Assembly (NCBI GenBank): GCA_963710135.1
Contig: CAVPYY010000006.1
Coordinates: forward strand, 124,001 to 188,000
Origin: SG8-30 sp963710135
GTDB taxonomy: Bacteria > Pseudomonadota > Gammaproteobacteria > Steroidobacterales > Steroidobacteraceae
DNA: 64,000 nucleotides
Direction: 5' to 3'
Shown: piece after piece, positions 27,566 to 36,399 of the stretch
Position numbering within the stretch: position 1 is the stretch's first letter
Layout of the letters: every line of letters begins with the position of its first letter
Translations under genes and position numbers: made by a program
Notes under the pieces: generated by a model
Databases searched by the model: none
Told to the model about the DNA's origin: nothing
Seen by the model: the letters and a program-made list of their open reading frames with translations, nothing else

Positions 27566-30155
27566 CTACAGCACCAGTTCTTCGGCGACGGGGCGCAGGT
27601 TGTAGTGCGAGCCCATTACCGCGCCATAGGCGCCGGCATTGGCGACGAGCAGGACATCGCCCTCCCGCGTCGGCGGCAGGACGCGGTCGCGTCCCAGCAC
27701 GTCGCCGGATTCGCAGATCGGGTCCGACCACGGTGAAGACCTGTTCGCCTGTCTCGTCGAGGCGGGTGAGGTTGACGATCTCGTGATAGGCGCCGTAGAG
27801 CGCCGGACGGATCAGCGAGTTCATGCCGGTTGCCACGCCGAGGTAGCGCAGACTGCCCTTGCCCTTGAGCTGCGTGACGCGGGCCAGCAGCACGCCGGCC
27901 GACGCCACCACGTAGCGGCCCGGCTCGAGCCACAGCTGGTACTGCGGGTGCGCCTCGCGAAACGGCGCCAGGGCGGCGTCGAGCTGCGCCGAGATCCACG
28001 CTCGGCTGCCCCGCCCTCTCCGGCACGCCCAGTCCGCCACCGAGGTCCAGCGTGCGCACCGACGGGAAGCGAGCGCGCCGCCTCGGCCAGCGTCCTGGCG
28101 GTGTCGAGCCACATGGCCACGTCGAAGTTGCCGCTGCCGGTATGCGCGTGCAGCCCGGTGATCGTGGCGCCGGCCGCGGCCGCCGCCGCGTCGAGCTCCT
28201 CGAGCTCGAACAGCGGTATCGCCGAACTTCGAGTGCACGCCGGCGGTGCGGACATGATGATGGTGACCGTGCCCATAGCCGGTGTCGATGCGCACGATCA
28301 CCTCGGCGCCACGGAACACCTCCGGCCATTGGCGCAGCACGTACAGGTTGTCGACGGTCAGGCGAATGCCGCTGGCAAGCGCCCAGGCGTACTCCTCGCG
28401 CGGCGCGAAGTTCGGCGTGAACAGGATTCGCGAGCGATCCAGGCCGGGGACCGACTGCAGGACGTGCTCGACCTCGCCACGCGAGACGCACTCGAGGTCG
28501 AGACCGGCGGCGGCCACCCGCTGCAGGATCTCCGGGTGGGAGTTGGCCTTGATCGCATACAGCACGCGCGCGAACGAGGACATCGTCTTGAGCGCCCGCG
28601 CCTGGCGGTCGACCTGGTCGAGGTCGTAGACATAGGCGGCGTCCCGGTCCGCGAAGCGCCGCAGCAGCGCGTCACGACGCTCCTGCCACCAGGGCGGGGA
28701 ACCCGCGGCGCCAACGACCGGTGCGTACAACTGCTCCCAGGTCGGGCCCATGACCGGATCGTTCACAGTGGCGCGGATCAGCAGGTCGTGGAGCTGCGTG
28801 ACGAGGCGATCGCCCTGGTCCTCGTCGATCACGAAGGTGAAGTTGAGGTCGTTGGCCGCCTGGCTGACGAGGTGGATCTTCTGCTCCTCGAACAGCTCGA
28901 AGGCGTCGCCGAGCTTGTGGATGATGGCGCGGATGTTGCGCCCGAGCAGCGACAGCGACGCGCAGGGTCCGATGACGCGCACGCGACACAGCTTCGACAG
29001 GTCGCCGACGAGCAGTTCCATCGTATCGGCATCGAGGGTGTTGGCCTGCGGATCGAGCGACACGGTGACGTTGGTCTCCGAGGTCGAGACCAGGTCGACG
29101 GACAGGCCATGGTCCTTGAACACGCGGAAGGCGTCGGCCAGGAAGCCGACCTGGTGCCACATGCCCGGGCTGTCCATCGAGACCAGCGTGATGCCGCGCC
29201 TGAGCGCCACGGCCTTGACCTGGGCGCCGCTGTCGGCAGGCTGCGCGCTGATGACCGTGCCAGGCTGGTCCGGGGCTGTGCGTGGCGTAGATGTGCAGCG
29301 GGATGGCGTGCTGGCGCACCGGCAGGATGCAGCGCGGATGCAGCACCTTGGCGCCGCTGGTCGCGATTTCCTGCGCCTCGTCGTAGTGCAGCGACTTCAG
29401 CAGGCGTGCGGTCGGCACGTCGCGCGGGTTCGCCGAGAACATTCCCGGCACGTCGGTCCAGATCTCCAGACGCGCGGCGGCAGATACGCGCCGCGATGTA
29501 CGCCGCGGAGGTGTCGGAGCCGCCGCGCCCGAGCAGCACGGTGTGTCCGTCCTCGTCGGCGGCGATGAAGCCCTGGGTCAGGATGACCGTGCCGAGCGCC
29601 TGCAGGCGCTCGCGCAATGCAGGATCCGGGTCGAAGGCACAGGTGGCGGACAGCAGCGCCGCGCGATCGGTGGCGTCGCGCCGCTCTTCGGCGGTGAGCA
29701 TCTGGCGGGCATCGACCAGCGTGGTCGCGACACCCTGGGCGTTCAGGAACGCCGCGCCGAGCTCGGTCGCCATCAGCTCGCCGGTCGCCATGACCCGGGC
29801 GCGCACCGCGGTCGCTGACCTCGCCGACCAGCGCGATGCCGGCAGCGATCTTCTCCAGATCGGCCAGATGGTTGCGGACACCCTGCGGCAGCGCGATGCC
29901 AAGCTCGTCCGCCAGCGCCTGATGCCGCGAACCGATCGCCTCGAGATCCGCCTGGTGCCGCCCCTCCAGCGCCCGGGTCAGCAGCCCGTCCAATGCATCG
30001 GTCACGCGTGACACGGCCGAGTGCACCACGACCGGTGCCTCGCCCGCCGCGACGCGCTCACGCACGACGCGGACGATGTTGGTCCAGTTCGGCAGCGAGG
30101 ACACGCTGGTGCCACCGAACTTGAGCACGACCCACGGCGAACCCGGCGCGATCAT
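27566..30155 (-). CDS. lysAC: Bifunctional aspartokinase / diaminopimelate decarboxylase (frameshifted)
   Basis: A fusion of the first and last enzymes of lysine synthesis, about 860 aa. The N-terminal aspartokinase has VVLKFGGTSVSSLPNW, ARVMATGELMATELGAAFL, TQGFIAADEDGHTVLLGRGG and EIWTDVPGMFSANPRDV. It is followed by ACT-type regulatory repeats (VALRRGITLVSMDSPGMWH, VRVIGPCASLSLLGRNI). The C-terminal decarboxylase has the PLP-lysine motif VLYAIKANSHPEILQRV, DTGYGHGHHHHVRTAG, GLHAHTGSGNFD, LDLGGGLGVPE and LWLEPGRYVV. Start ATG 30155 has a GAGGA box. Frame breaks near 27725, 27987, 28065, 28212, 29275, 29478 and 29812 are each one extra G or C. Fused LysAC is characteristic of xanthomonads and relatives. 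Confidence 0.88.
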
Positions 30156-30191
30156 TGGATTCCTCGACTCGAAATGCCTGGCGGTGGCCCG

Positions 30192-30211
30192 ATGCCGGGC
30201 GCGCCCGGCAT
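30192..30211. repeat. Perfect 20-bp palindrome upstream of lysAC
   Basis: A fully self-complementary 20-mer (ATGCCGGGCG and its complement) lies 37 bp before the lysAC start and is followed on the plus strand by TTTT. No plus-strand gene ends here, so it may be an operator or leader hairpin for lysAC rather than a terminator. Confidence 0.45.
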
Positions 30212-30267
30212 TTTGCATTGCAACGGCGTGTCTTGTCGCGGCTGTCGGCGCCGGCTTCCGCCCCAAA

Positions 30268-30297
30268 CGAAAAAGCCGCGCGCGTCGCACGGCTTTC
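30268..30297 (-). terminator. Rho-independent terminator after the PA3496-like gene
   Basis: On the minus strand, GAAAGCCG and CGGCTTTTTC form a stem with a GC-rich loop, and the right arm ends in a run of T. It lies about 24 bp past the stop of the 70-aa acidic protein and separates it from lysAC. Confidence 0.7.
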
Positions 30298-30320
30298 GCT
30301 ACCCGCAGGTCAGCGCATCG

Positions 30321-30533
30321 TCAGGCTTCGTCGCCCTCGAAGTCGTCGTTGAGCGCGCGCTTCAGGCGCCGCTCGTTGAGCACGTCTTCGAGGCGGCTCC
30401 ACGCGGCCTGCGTGCTCTTGCGACCGGGCTTGATCCGGCCACCGGGCACGACGATCATTTTGTCGAGGTCTCCCTCGCCGTCGCCCTCATCCTCGAAATC
30501 GTCGTCCAGAGTGAACTCGTCGCGCTCGCTCAT
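30321..30533 (-). CDS. Small acidic protein, PA3496-like
   Basis: A 70-aa protein with an acidic N-terminal half (SERDEFTLDDDFEDEGDGEG) and a basic amphipathic C-terminal helix (AAWSRLEDVLNERRLKRAL). The R..E..L..RRL pattern in the second half resembles PA3496-family putative envelope-integrity proteins, though similarity is short. The gene is monocistronic: it has its own terminator and a 93-bp AT-richer upstream gap. A role cannot be assigned with confidence. Confidence 0.55.
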   Translation of the reverse strand: MSERDEFTLDDDFEDEGDGEGDLDKMIVVPGGRIKPGRKSTQAAWSRLEDVLNERRLKRALNDDFEGDEA

Positions 30534-30626
30534 TGGAGTGAAATCTCTTCTAGATCAGAAGCCTAAGGGGGTTTGTGCAAGAAAATCGCTGCGAAATATA
30601 TACAAAATCCGCCGGCGATCAAGCCC

Positions 30627-31421
30627 TCACGAGAGGGCCCAGCGAACGGGACTGCCGCGTTGAAGTCCAAGCGCCTCGGCGGCGCACCCCTCGACCACGG
30701 CGGCTTCGATGACCTCGAGCGCATTCACCAGGGCAACCGCGGTACCGGGTGGCGCGTCACCGTAGGTTCGCACCCAAGGCAAGGCGTGGTCACCAAACCA
30801 GACCTGTCCAGTTCTCGAATCCACATCTAGAGAAAACTCTATATTACTGAATAGATTACCGAATCTATCGACGTGCACGACCTCGCCCAGGCACACCCCA
30901 GCGTCGCGGTGCGCAACCGGCCAACTGCCGCGCTGCCAGTCATCGACGGGCGGGCCAAGGTCCGCGAACTCGAGGCGCCCGGCGAGCCAATCGCCGGCCA
31001 GTGGGGCGAAGATGTCCCGGCCGTGGAAAGTGGCGCTCGGCGCCCCGCTCGTACTGGCGGCGAGCACCCCAGCAGAGATCCTGCGCACCTCGCACCGCCG
31101 GTTGACGAGCACCGGCCCGAGCAGGCCGTTGTCCGGGGCGAGGAAGAACCTGTCCTCGCAACAGGCCGCGAGCAGGCCCCGCGGGGTCCCCACCCCTGGA
31201 TCCACGACGGCGACATGCAGGCTGCCCGGCGGCAGGAAGCGCAGGCTGCGGCTGAGCCAGAAGCCGGCCTCGCCCGGGCGAAATGGGGTGATGGCGTGCG
31301 TGAGATCGACCACGACGGCAGCGGGGCAGCGGCCCAGCAGTGCCAGCTTCATTTGTCCGACGAATGGATCCTGTAGCCCGAAATCCGTCGTCAACGTGAC
31401 CAGCCCGCCTGGACGGGTCAT
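30627..31421 (-). CDS. SAM hydroxide adenosyltransferase (DUF62 family)
   Basis: A 264-aa member of the fluorinase/DUF62 fold that uses water-derived hydroxide to cleave S-adenosylmethionine to adenosine and methionine. Motifs in order: LTTDFGLQDPFVGQMK at about 9-24, VVDPGVGTPRG, FLAPDNGLLGPVL, TFHGRDIFAPLAG and HVDRFGNLFSNI. The family Asp, Arg and His around HGRD and DRFGN are present, which favours hydroxide adenosyltransferase over a halogenase. The start MTRPGGLVTL is well placed. Around 30825-30870 the gene becomes strikingly AT-rich with rare codons (AGA, ATA, CTA) precisely where the DRFGN motif is encoded. Confidence 0.85.
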   Translation of the reverse strand: MTRPGGLVTLTTDFGLQDPFVGQMKLALLGRCPAAVVVDLTHAITPFRPGEAGFWLSRSLRFLPPGSLHVAVVDPGVGTPRGLLAACCEDRFFLAPDNGLLGPVLVNRRCEVRRISAGVLAASTSGAPSATFHGRDIFAPLAGDWLAGRLEFADLGPPVDDWQRGSWPVAHRDAGVCLGEVVHVDRFGNLFSNIEFSLDVDSRTGQVWFGDHALPWVRTYGDAPPGTAVALVNALEVIEAAVVEGCAAEALGLQRGSPVRWALS

Positions 31422-31455
31422 GTCATCGCGAGCCCTGGCCGAACGGCGCTGGCGA

Positions 31456-31680
31456 TCAGCGGCACTTCTTCAGGCACTCGGCGTACTGGTCGTCGCAGGC
31501 CTTGGCCTTGCGCTCATCGTTGCCGGCCCTGGCCATGCACTGGTCGGACTCGACGTCGCATTGCGCCACGCACTGCTCGGAAGCCAATGGGCGGAGATCG
31601 CCGCCGGTCGCCGCCCATACGCCGGCGAAAAAGACCAGCGCGGCACCCGCGAAAATCAACCTCGCCTTGTTCAGTTTCAC
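31456..31680 (-). CDS. Small exported protein with twin CX3C motifs
   Basis: Starting at GTG 31680 (GGAG box 7 nt upstream) the product is 74 aa. It has a basic N-terminus VKLNKAR, one hydrophobic segment LIFAGAALVFFAGVWAA (signal anchor or signal peptide), then a short periplasmic part with six cysteines in mirror symmetry: CVAQCDVESDQC and CDDQYAECLKKC, i.e. CX3CX6C ... CX6CX3C. That arrangement predicts a disulfide-clamped helical hairpin. I do not recognise a family. An ATG at 31731 would add 17 residues ahead of the hydrophobic segment and is less likely. Confidence 0.6.
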   Translation of the reverse strand: MKLNKARLIFAGAALVFFAGVWAATGGDLRPLASEQCVAQCDVESDQCMARAGNDERKAKACDDQYAECLKKCR

Positions 31681-31786
31681 GACAATTCTCCGGCCGGATG
31701 ACCTACCGCCTCCGGATTGAGACGCCTGCATTCACTTATAGGCCAACGCTCGACGACCCGCAATCGGCACTGGCGCAAAGCCGCGA

Positions 31787-32605
31787 CTAGGCGCCGAACG
31801 CGCGCAGCAGCATGCGCACGCCGGTCAGCAGCAGGAAGGCACCGAACGCCCAGCGCAGCCAGCGGCGCGACAACGCGTGGGCGAGCCTCGCACCCAGCGG
31901 AGCGGCGAGCACCGTCGTGGGCAACAGGGCGGCGACCGCGATCAGGTTCACGTATCCCACGCTGCCGGCCGGCAGCCCGGCCGCACCCTGCCCGAGCAAC
32001 GCATAGCCGAGCGCCGCAGGCAGCGCGATCCACAGACCCAACCATGCCGACGTGGCCACGGCCCGATGGACGGGAACGCCGAAGGCCGACAGTGCCGGCA
32101 CGGTCAGGGTCCCGCCGCCGATGCCCATCAGTGCCGAGACCAGCCCTATGCCTCCAGGCAACGCCAGCCATGCTGGGCCTTGAGGCACCCGCTCGATCGC
32201 TGCCGCCTGATCCGTTTCCAGCATCATGCGCGCGGCCATTGCCAGCGCCACCACCGCGAAGACCGCGGCGAGCACCCCGCCGGCGACCGCGGACGCCAGC
32301 AAGGCGCCAATGATGGCACCGGCTGCGACCGGCAACGACCAGCGCCGCGCAATGGGCGCATCCAGTGCGCCGCGCCGGTGATGCGCGAGGGCGGACGACA
32401 CCGCCGTAGGCACTATCGTGGCCAGCGACGTGCCGACCGCGAGGTGCATCCGCACGTCCTCCGCGACGCCAAATCGCTCGAACACGAAATCGAGCACGGG
32501 CACCAGCACGATGCCGCCGCCCACTCCCAGCAGTCCGGCCAGCACGCCGGCGCCCAGCCCGGCAACGGCGATGGCCGCGGCCAGCAACCACAGCGATTCG
32601 GTCAT
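31787..32605 (-). CDS. Sulfite exporter TauE/SafE family protein
   Basis: A 272-aa membrane protein with about eight hydrophobic helices in two repeats, each starting with a glycine-rich hairpin: AGLLGVGGGIVLVPVLDFVF (about 20-40) and SALMGIGGGTLTVPALSAFG (about 158-178). These duplicated GxGGG..VP motifs define the TauE/SafE family of small-anion exporters. MTESLWLL is chosen as the start because its ATG overlaps the stop of the upstream phosphotransferase gene by 4 nt. The substrate (sulfite, sulfoacetate or another organic acid) is not predictable. Confidence 0.88.
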   Translation of the reverse strand: MTESLWLLAAAIAVAGLGAGVLAGLLGVGGGIVLVPVLDFVFERFGVAEDVRMHLAVGTSLATIVPTAVSSALAHHRRGALDAPIARRWSLPVAAGAIIGALLASAVAGGVLAAVFAVVALAMAARMMLETDQAAAIERVPQGPAWLALPGGIGLVSALMGIGGGTLTVPALSAFGVPVHRAVATSAWLGLWIALPAALGYALLGQGAAGLPAGSVGYVNLIAVAALLPTTVLAAPLGARLAHALSRRWLRWAFGAFLLLTGVRMLLRAFGA

Positions 32606-33666
32606 CGAGCGTCCGGGGTTGCGCCGCGCAGCAACTCGCCCCCAGCGGCCATTTCGGCGGCGCGAACCAGCGCATGCACCATCGGGCCCAGCGCGGCAAA
32701 GCGGGCGTCGCGCGTCTGGCCGAGGCGATAGCGGTAGTAGATCTGCTGCGCGACCACCGCGAGGCGGAACAGGCCGAACGCGTAGAAGAATTCCCAGTCG
32801 CCACCTTCGATGCCAGCGGCGGCGGCGTAGCGGCGAATGAATTCGATGCGTCGCATCGAACCGGGCAAATGGGTCGGCAGTGTCCGCGTCGCGGCCAGCC
32901 ACGGCGGGTCATCCGCCTGGATCCAGTAGGCCAACGAACAGCCGACGTCCATGCGCGGGTCACCGAGCGTGGTCATTTCCCAGTCGAGCACGCCGATCAG
33001 ACGCGACGGCTGCCCGGGGTCGAACACCACGTTGTCGAGCTTGTAGTCGTTGTGCAGCAGCACGGCGCGGGCGGCCTCCGCCGGCAGGTTCGCGTGGAGC
33101 CATTCCAGCACCGGGCCCGCTTGCGGCGCGTCGTCGGTTCCGGCGCGCTCCAATCGCCGCGCCCAGCCCTCCACCTGGCGCTGCACGTATCCCGCCGGCT
33201 GTCCGAGATCACCGAGTCCCGCCGCAGCGAAGTCCACGGCGTGCAGGCGGGCCAGGCCGTCGGCCAGTGCTTCCTGCTGGGCCCGCACGAGCGCAGGGAC
33301 CGGCTCGATGCCGGCGGGATACTCGCGCCGCAGGATGATGCCGCGGATCCGCTCCGCCAGATAGAAGGGTGCGCCGATGACCGTCTCGTCCTCGCAGTAA
33401 GCGACCGCGCGGGGTGCTTCCGGAAAGCGCCCTTCGAGCGCTTTCAGCACGCGATACTCGCGCCCCATGTCGTGCCCGGACCGCGGCCGGGTGCCGAACG
33501 GCGGGCGGCGCAACACCCACTCCACCCCGGGCGCACGCAGCAGATAGGTCAGGTTCGAGAAACCCGAGGCGAACTGGCTGACCTCCAGCGGCCCGCGGAA
33601 ACCGGGTACTGCCGAGCTCAGATATGCGGCCAGCCGGGTCGCATCGAGTTCCTCTCCGGCCCGCAC
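32602..33666 (-). CDS. Phosphotransferase family protein (APH / ACAD10-type)
   Basis: A 354-aa aminoglycoside-phosphotransferase-fold kinase. Motifs: QFASGFSNLTYLLR (glycine-rich loop), WVLRRPPFGTRPRSGHDMGREY (about 50-71, ATP-binding region), the catalytic loop LLHNDYKLDNVVFD and the metal-binding IGVLDWEMTTLGDP. This subgroup is usually encoded next to acyl-CoA dehydrogenases and is thought to phosphorylate hydroxyacyl-CoA intermediates, as in the kinase part of ACAD10/11. Here an acyl-CoA dehydrogenase gene lies 24 bp upstream on the same strand, which supports that role over antibiotic resistance. Confidence 0.85.
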   Translation of the reverse strand: MRAGEELDATRLAAYLSSAVPGFRGPLEVSQFASGFSNLTYLLRAPGVEWVLRRPPFGTRPRSGHDMGREYRVLKALEGRFPEAPRAVAYCEDETVIGAPFYLAERIRGIILRREYPAGIEPVPALVRAQQEALADGLARLHAVDFAAAGLGDLGQPAGYVQRQVEGWARRLERAGTDDAPQAGPVLEWLHANLPAEAARAVLLHNDYKLDNVVFDPGQPSRLIGVLDWEMTTLGDPRMDVGCSLAYWIQADDPPWLAATRTLPTHLPGSMRRIEFIRRYAAAAGIEGGDWEFFYAFGLFRLAVVAQQIYYRYRLGQTRDARFAALGPMVHALVRAAEMAAGGELLRGATPDAR

Positions 33667-33690
33667 CGAGCCGGGCGAGTCGACGCTGGC

Positions 33691-34887
33691 TCACGCCCTG
33701 GCGGCCTTGAGGATGCGCCGCGCCACCGAGAGCTTGTGAACTTCGTCGGGGCCGTCGTAGATGCGCGCGGCGCGTTCCTCCCGGTAGAACCAGGACAGCA
33801 AGGTGTAGTCGGTCACGCCGAGGCCACCGTGCGCCTGCAAGGCGCGGTCCACGACACGCTGCAGTACGTCGGCGACGAAGAACTTGATCATGCTGACCTC
33901 GTCCCGTGCCGCCTTGGCGCCCTCGTGGTCGATCTTCCAGGCGGCCTCCAGGACCGCCAGACGCGCGGCGCGGATCTCGGCGGCGCTCTCGGCGATCCAG
34001 GCGCGCACGATGTCGCTCTCGGCAAGACGGCGGCCCTCGGGCGTGATCTTCCTTTCCAGGGCGCGCGCCACCATCAACCCGAGCGCACGATCGCAAATGC
34101 CGAGCCAGCGCATGCAGTGATGGATGCGACCCGGTCCCAGCCGTGCCTGCGCGAGACGGAAGCCTTCACCGCGCGGTCCCAGCAGGTTGCCGGCCGGCAC
34201 CCGGCAGTTCTCGAACCGCACCTCGCCGTGGCAGAACAGGTCCCTGCCCGCGTGACCCATCACCGGAGTGATCCGCTCGACCGCGTAGCCCTTCGCGTCG
34301 GTCGGCACGAGAATCATGCTGGCGCGCTGATGCACCGGCGCCTCGGCATCGGTCACCGCCATCACGATGCACAGCGACGCGCCGTCCGCGCCCGTGGTGA
34401 ACCACTTGCTGCCGTCGATCACCCACTCGTCGCCGTCGAGGCGCGCAGTCGTGGCGAGCATGAGTGGATTCGCGCCGCTGTTGTCCCGCTCGGTCATGGC
34501 GAAGCAGCTGCGAATCGTGCCGGCGGCAAGCGGTGCCAGCCAGCGCTGCTGCTGCGCCGGGGTCGCATACATGTGCAGCAACTCGACATTGCCCGCGTCC
34601 GGGGCGTTGCAGCCGAAGGCATAGTGGCCGAGCGGAGACCGGCCCAGCGCCTCCGAGACGAGACCGTGAGTCAGCAGGTCGAGGCCCAGGCCACCCAGCT
34701 CAACCGGGTAGTTGGGACCCCACAGTCCCAACTGCTGGACTTCCGCACGCCGTTCCCGGATGCGCGGCAACAAGGCGTCGTAGTCCGCGGCGAGCAACAG
34801 CGGTTCCAGCGGCACGAGACGGGAATCCACGAACTCGCGGATTCTGCCGACCAGCTCCGTGGTGGCGGGTGACGTCGAAAAATCCAT
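33691..34887 (-). CDS. Acyl-CoA dehydrogenase
   Basis: A 398-aa flavoprotein of the ACAD family (ACAD10/11-like). From ATG 34887 (GAGG box) it reads MDFSTSPATTELVGRIREF. It then has the substrate and FAD regions CFAMTERDNSGANPLML and WVIDGSKWFTTGADGA, and a C-terminal helical domain with LQAHGGLGVTDYTLLSWFYREERAARIYDGPDEVHKL that carries the FAD-contacting segment and probable catalytic Glu. It oxidises acyl-CoA to enoyl-CoA; the chain length is not evident. It forms a likely operon with the phosphotransferase and phosphatase genes. Confidence 0.88.
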   Translation of the reverse strand: MDFSTSPATTELVGRIREFVDSRLVPLEPLLLAADYDALLPRIRERRAEVQQLGLWGPNYPVELGGLGLDLLTHGLVSEALGRSPLGHYAFGCNAPDAGNVELLHMYATPAQQQRWLAPLAAGTIRSCFAMTERDNSGANPLMLATTARLDGDEWVIDGSKWFTTGADGASLCIVMAVTDAEAPVHQRASMILVPTDAKGYAVERITPVMGHAGRDLFCHGEVRFENCRVPAGNLLGPRGEGFRLAQARLGPGRIHHCMRWLGICDRALGLMVARALERKITPEGRRLAESDIVRAWIAESAAEIRAARLAVLEAAWKIDHEGAKAARDEVSMIKFFVADVLQRVVDRALQAHGGLGVTDYTLLSWFYREERAARIYDGPDEVHKLSVARRILKAARA

Positions 34888-34900
34888 GTGAACCTCGCTT

Positions 34901-35575
34901 TCAGCGATAGGTGATGAGGTGCGCCAGGCCCGGCCGCTCCAGATGCGGGATGGCGTTGAGGGACTCCACGGTAGCGGTCGAGCCATCGAACAAAACCCGC
35001 GTCACGCCGGTATTGTAGAAGTTAAGCTTCAGGCGCAGCAGGTCCCAGTCACCCAGCCCGAGGATCGCCTGGATCCCCGCCGCCAGGGAGCCGGCCGAGC
35101 CAAACACGACGGCGGTCTGTCCGCGCCCCAGCTCCTGCATCAGCTCACGCAGTGCGGCGGCGCAGCGCTCGCGAAACTCGGCATAGGATTCCACTTCGCT
35201 CAGTCGTCCGTCGGCCCAGGCCTTGAGGGCCCGCTCGATCAAGCGATGGAAATGACGCCGGTCATTGCGGGACCCGGCCAGGTCGAAGGGCTCTGGAGAA
35301 ACGCGTTGCAGCGCGCGCAGCAATTCCTCGTGGTCGTACTCTTCCAGACCCGGCACGGATCGGGTCGCGGCCCCGCCCAGCGCGCCGGCGAACGCCGTGG
35401 CGGACTCGAGCTGGCGGCGCAGCAGCCCGCTATAGATCCACGGCGCCGGCCGCTCGAGCGCCCGCCAGTGCGCGGCCAGATGCCGGCATTGCTCGCGGCC
35501 GAGCGGCGACAGGCGATCGTAGTCGTCGCTTCCCCAGCTCGCCTGACCGTGACGCACCAGATACAGCGAGCTCAA
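34901..35575 (-). CDS. Histidine phosphatase family protein
   Basis: A 224-aa phosphoglycerate-mutase-like protein. The catalytic RHG motif occurs at the N-terminus (SSLYLVRHGQASWG) with the typical DRLSPLGREQCRHLA following, then ESATAFAGAL and the second-half signature AVVFGSAGSLAAGIQAIL, where Gly-Ser replaces the more usual THG; this may reduce or change activity. The start is placed at TTG 35575 with a GAGG box, since the family starts just before the RHG motif. It lies between acyl-CoA dehydrogenase and SDR genes; a metabolite phosphatase role in that pathway is plausible, paired with the APH-type kinase nearby. Confidence 0.78.
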   Translation of the reverse strand: MSSLYLVRHGQASWGSDDYDRLSPLGREQCRHLAAHWRALERPAPWIYSGLLRRQLESATAFAGALGGAATRSVPGLEEYDHEELLRALQRVSPEPFDLAGSRNDRRHFHRLIERALKAWADGRLSEVESYAEFRERCAAALRELMQELGRGQTAVVFGSAGSLAAGIQAILGLGDWDLLRLKLNFYNTGVTRVLFDGSTATVESLNAIPHLERPGLAHLITYR

Positions 35576-35606
35576 GACAGGCCTCGAGTCCGGGGCCGGG
35601 TCGAGG

Positions 35607-36371
35607 TCACGCGAGCCAGCCGCCGTCGACCGTGATGCAGGAGCCGGTCGTGTAGGAGGCCGCGTCTGACACCAGGTACAGCACCGCACCCGCCATTTCC
35701 TCGGGCTGCGCGATCCTGCCGAGCGGCACCAGCCGTTCCACCATCGCGCGGGTGCGTGCATCGGCGTGCAGCGCCGTCGCAAAGCGGGTTTCCGTGATGC
35801 CCGGCAGCAGCGCATTGACCCGTATGCCGAGGCGTCCGAATTCCTTCGCCAGCCCCTGCGTCATGTTGATGATGGCGGCCTTGGTCATCGAGTAGACGGC
35901 CTGACCGTCCATCGGCCTGACGCCGTTGACCGAGGCGACATTGACGATCGCGCCACTGCCCTGCTCGCGCATGCGACGGCCCGCCTCCACCGACGCCCAG
36001 AAGTAGCCGCGGATGTTCACGTCGACCGTCTTGGTATAGGCGCCCAGATCCATGTCGAGAGCCGGCCCAAAGTACGGGTTGGTCGCGGCGTTGTTCACAA
36101 GTATGTCGATGCGGCCATGACGGGCGGCGACGCCCTCCATCAGTGCGCTGATCTCGGCCGGTTCGCCGATGTGGCAGCCGGCCGCCTCGGCCTTGCCGCC
36201 GGCCGCGGCGATTTCCTCGACGACCGCCGCGCAGCTGTCAGCTTTGCGGCTGCTGACGACGACCATGGCGCCGTGAGCGGCCAGCTTCATCGCGATGGCG
36301 CGACCGATGCCGCGGCTTGCGCCGGTGACGACCGCGACGCGGCCACTGAGATCGAAACTGTTGTCTTGCAC
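35607..36371 (-). CDS. SDR family oxidoreductase
   Basis: A 254-aa classical short-chain dehydrogenase. NAD(P)-binding TGASRGIGRAIA (about 16-27), the NNAATN structural motif at 93-98, catalytic Ser147, Tyr160 and Lys164 (YSMTK) and the C-terminal GSCITVDGGWLA typical of FabG-like members. The sequence after the second beta strand (SSRKADSC) suggests NADP preference. It is 28 bp downstream of an aldehyde dehydrogenase and within a fatty-acyl catabolic cluster, so a 3-hydroxyacyl or alcohol substrate is likely. Confidence 0.88.
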   Translation of the reverse strand: MQDNSFDLSGRVAVVTGASRGIGRAIAMKLAAHGAMVVVSSRKADSCAAVVEEIAAAGGKAEAAGCHIGEPAEISALMEGVAARHGRIDILVNNAATNPYFGPALDMDLGAYTKTVDVNIRGYFWASVEAGRRMREQGSGAIVNVASVNGVRPMDGQAVYSMTKAAIINMTQGLAKEFGRLGIRVNALLPGITETRFATALHADARTRAMVERLVPLGRIAQPEEMAGAVLYLVSDAASYTTGSCITVDGGWLA

Positions 36372-36399
36372 GCTCTCTATCTCCCTGCGGCGCGGCCCA

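Noticed and set aside
26088..29210. A single 1040-codon minus-strand frame seeming to join lysAC to a transporter
   Set aside because: It arises from chance frame continuity plus single-base insertions. Conserved segments show two proteins, LysAC ending at 27566 and an MFS permease starting near 27536.
32602..33666. Aminoglycoside resistance phosphotransferase
   Set aside because: The fold is shared, but linkage to an acyl-CoA dehydrogenase fits the ACAD10/11-type metabolic kinase group.
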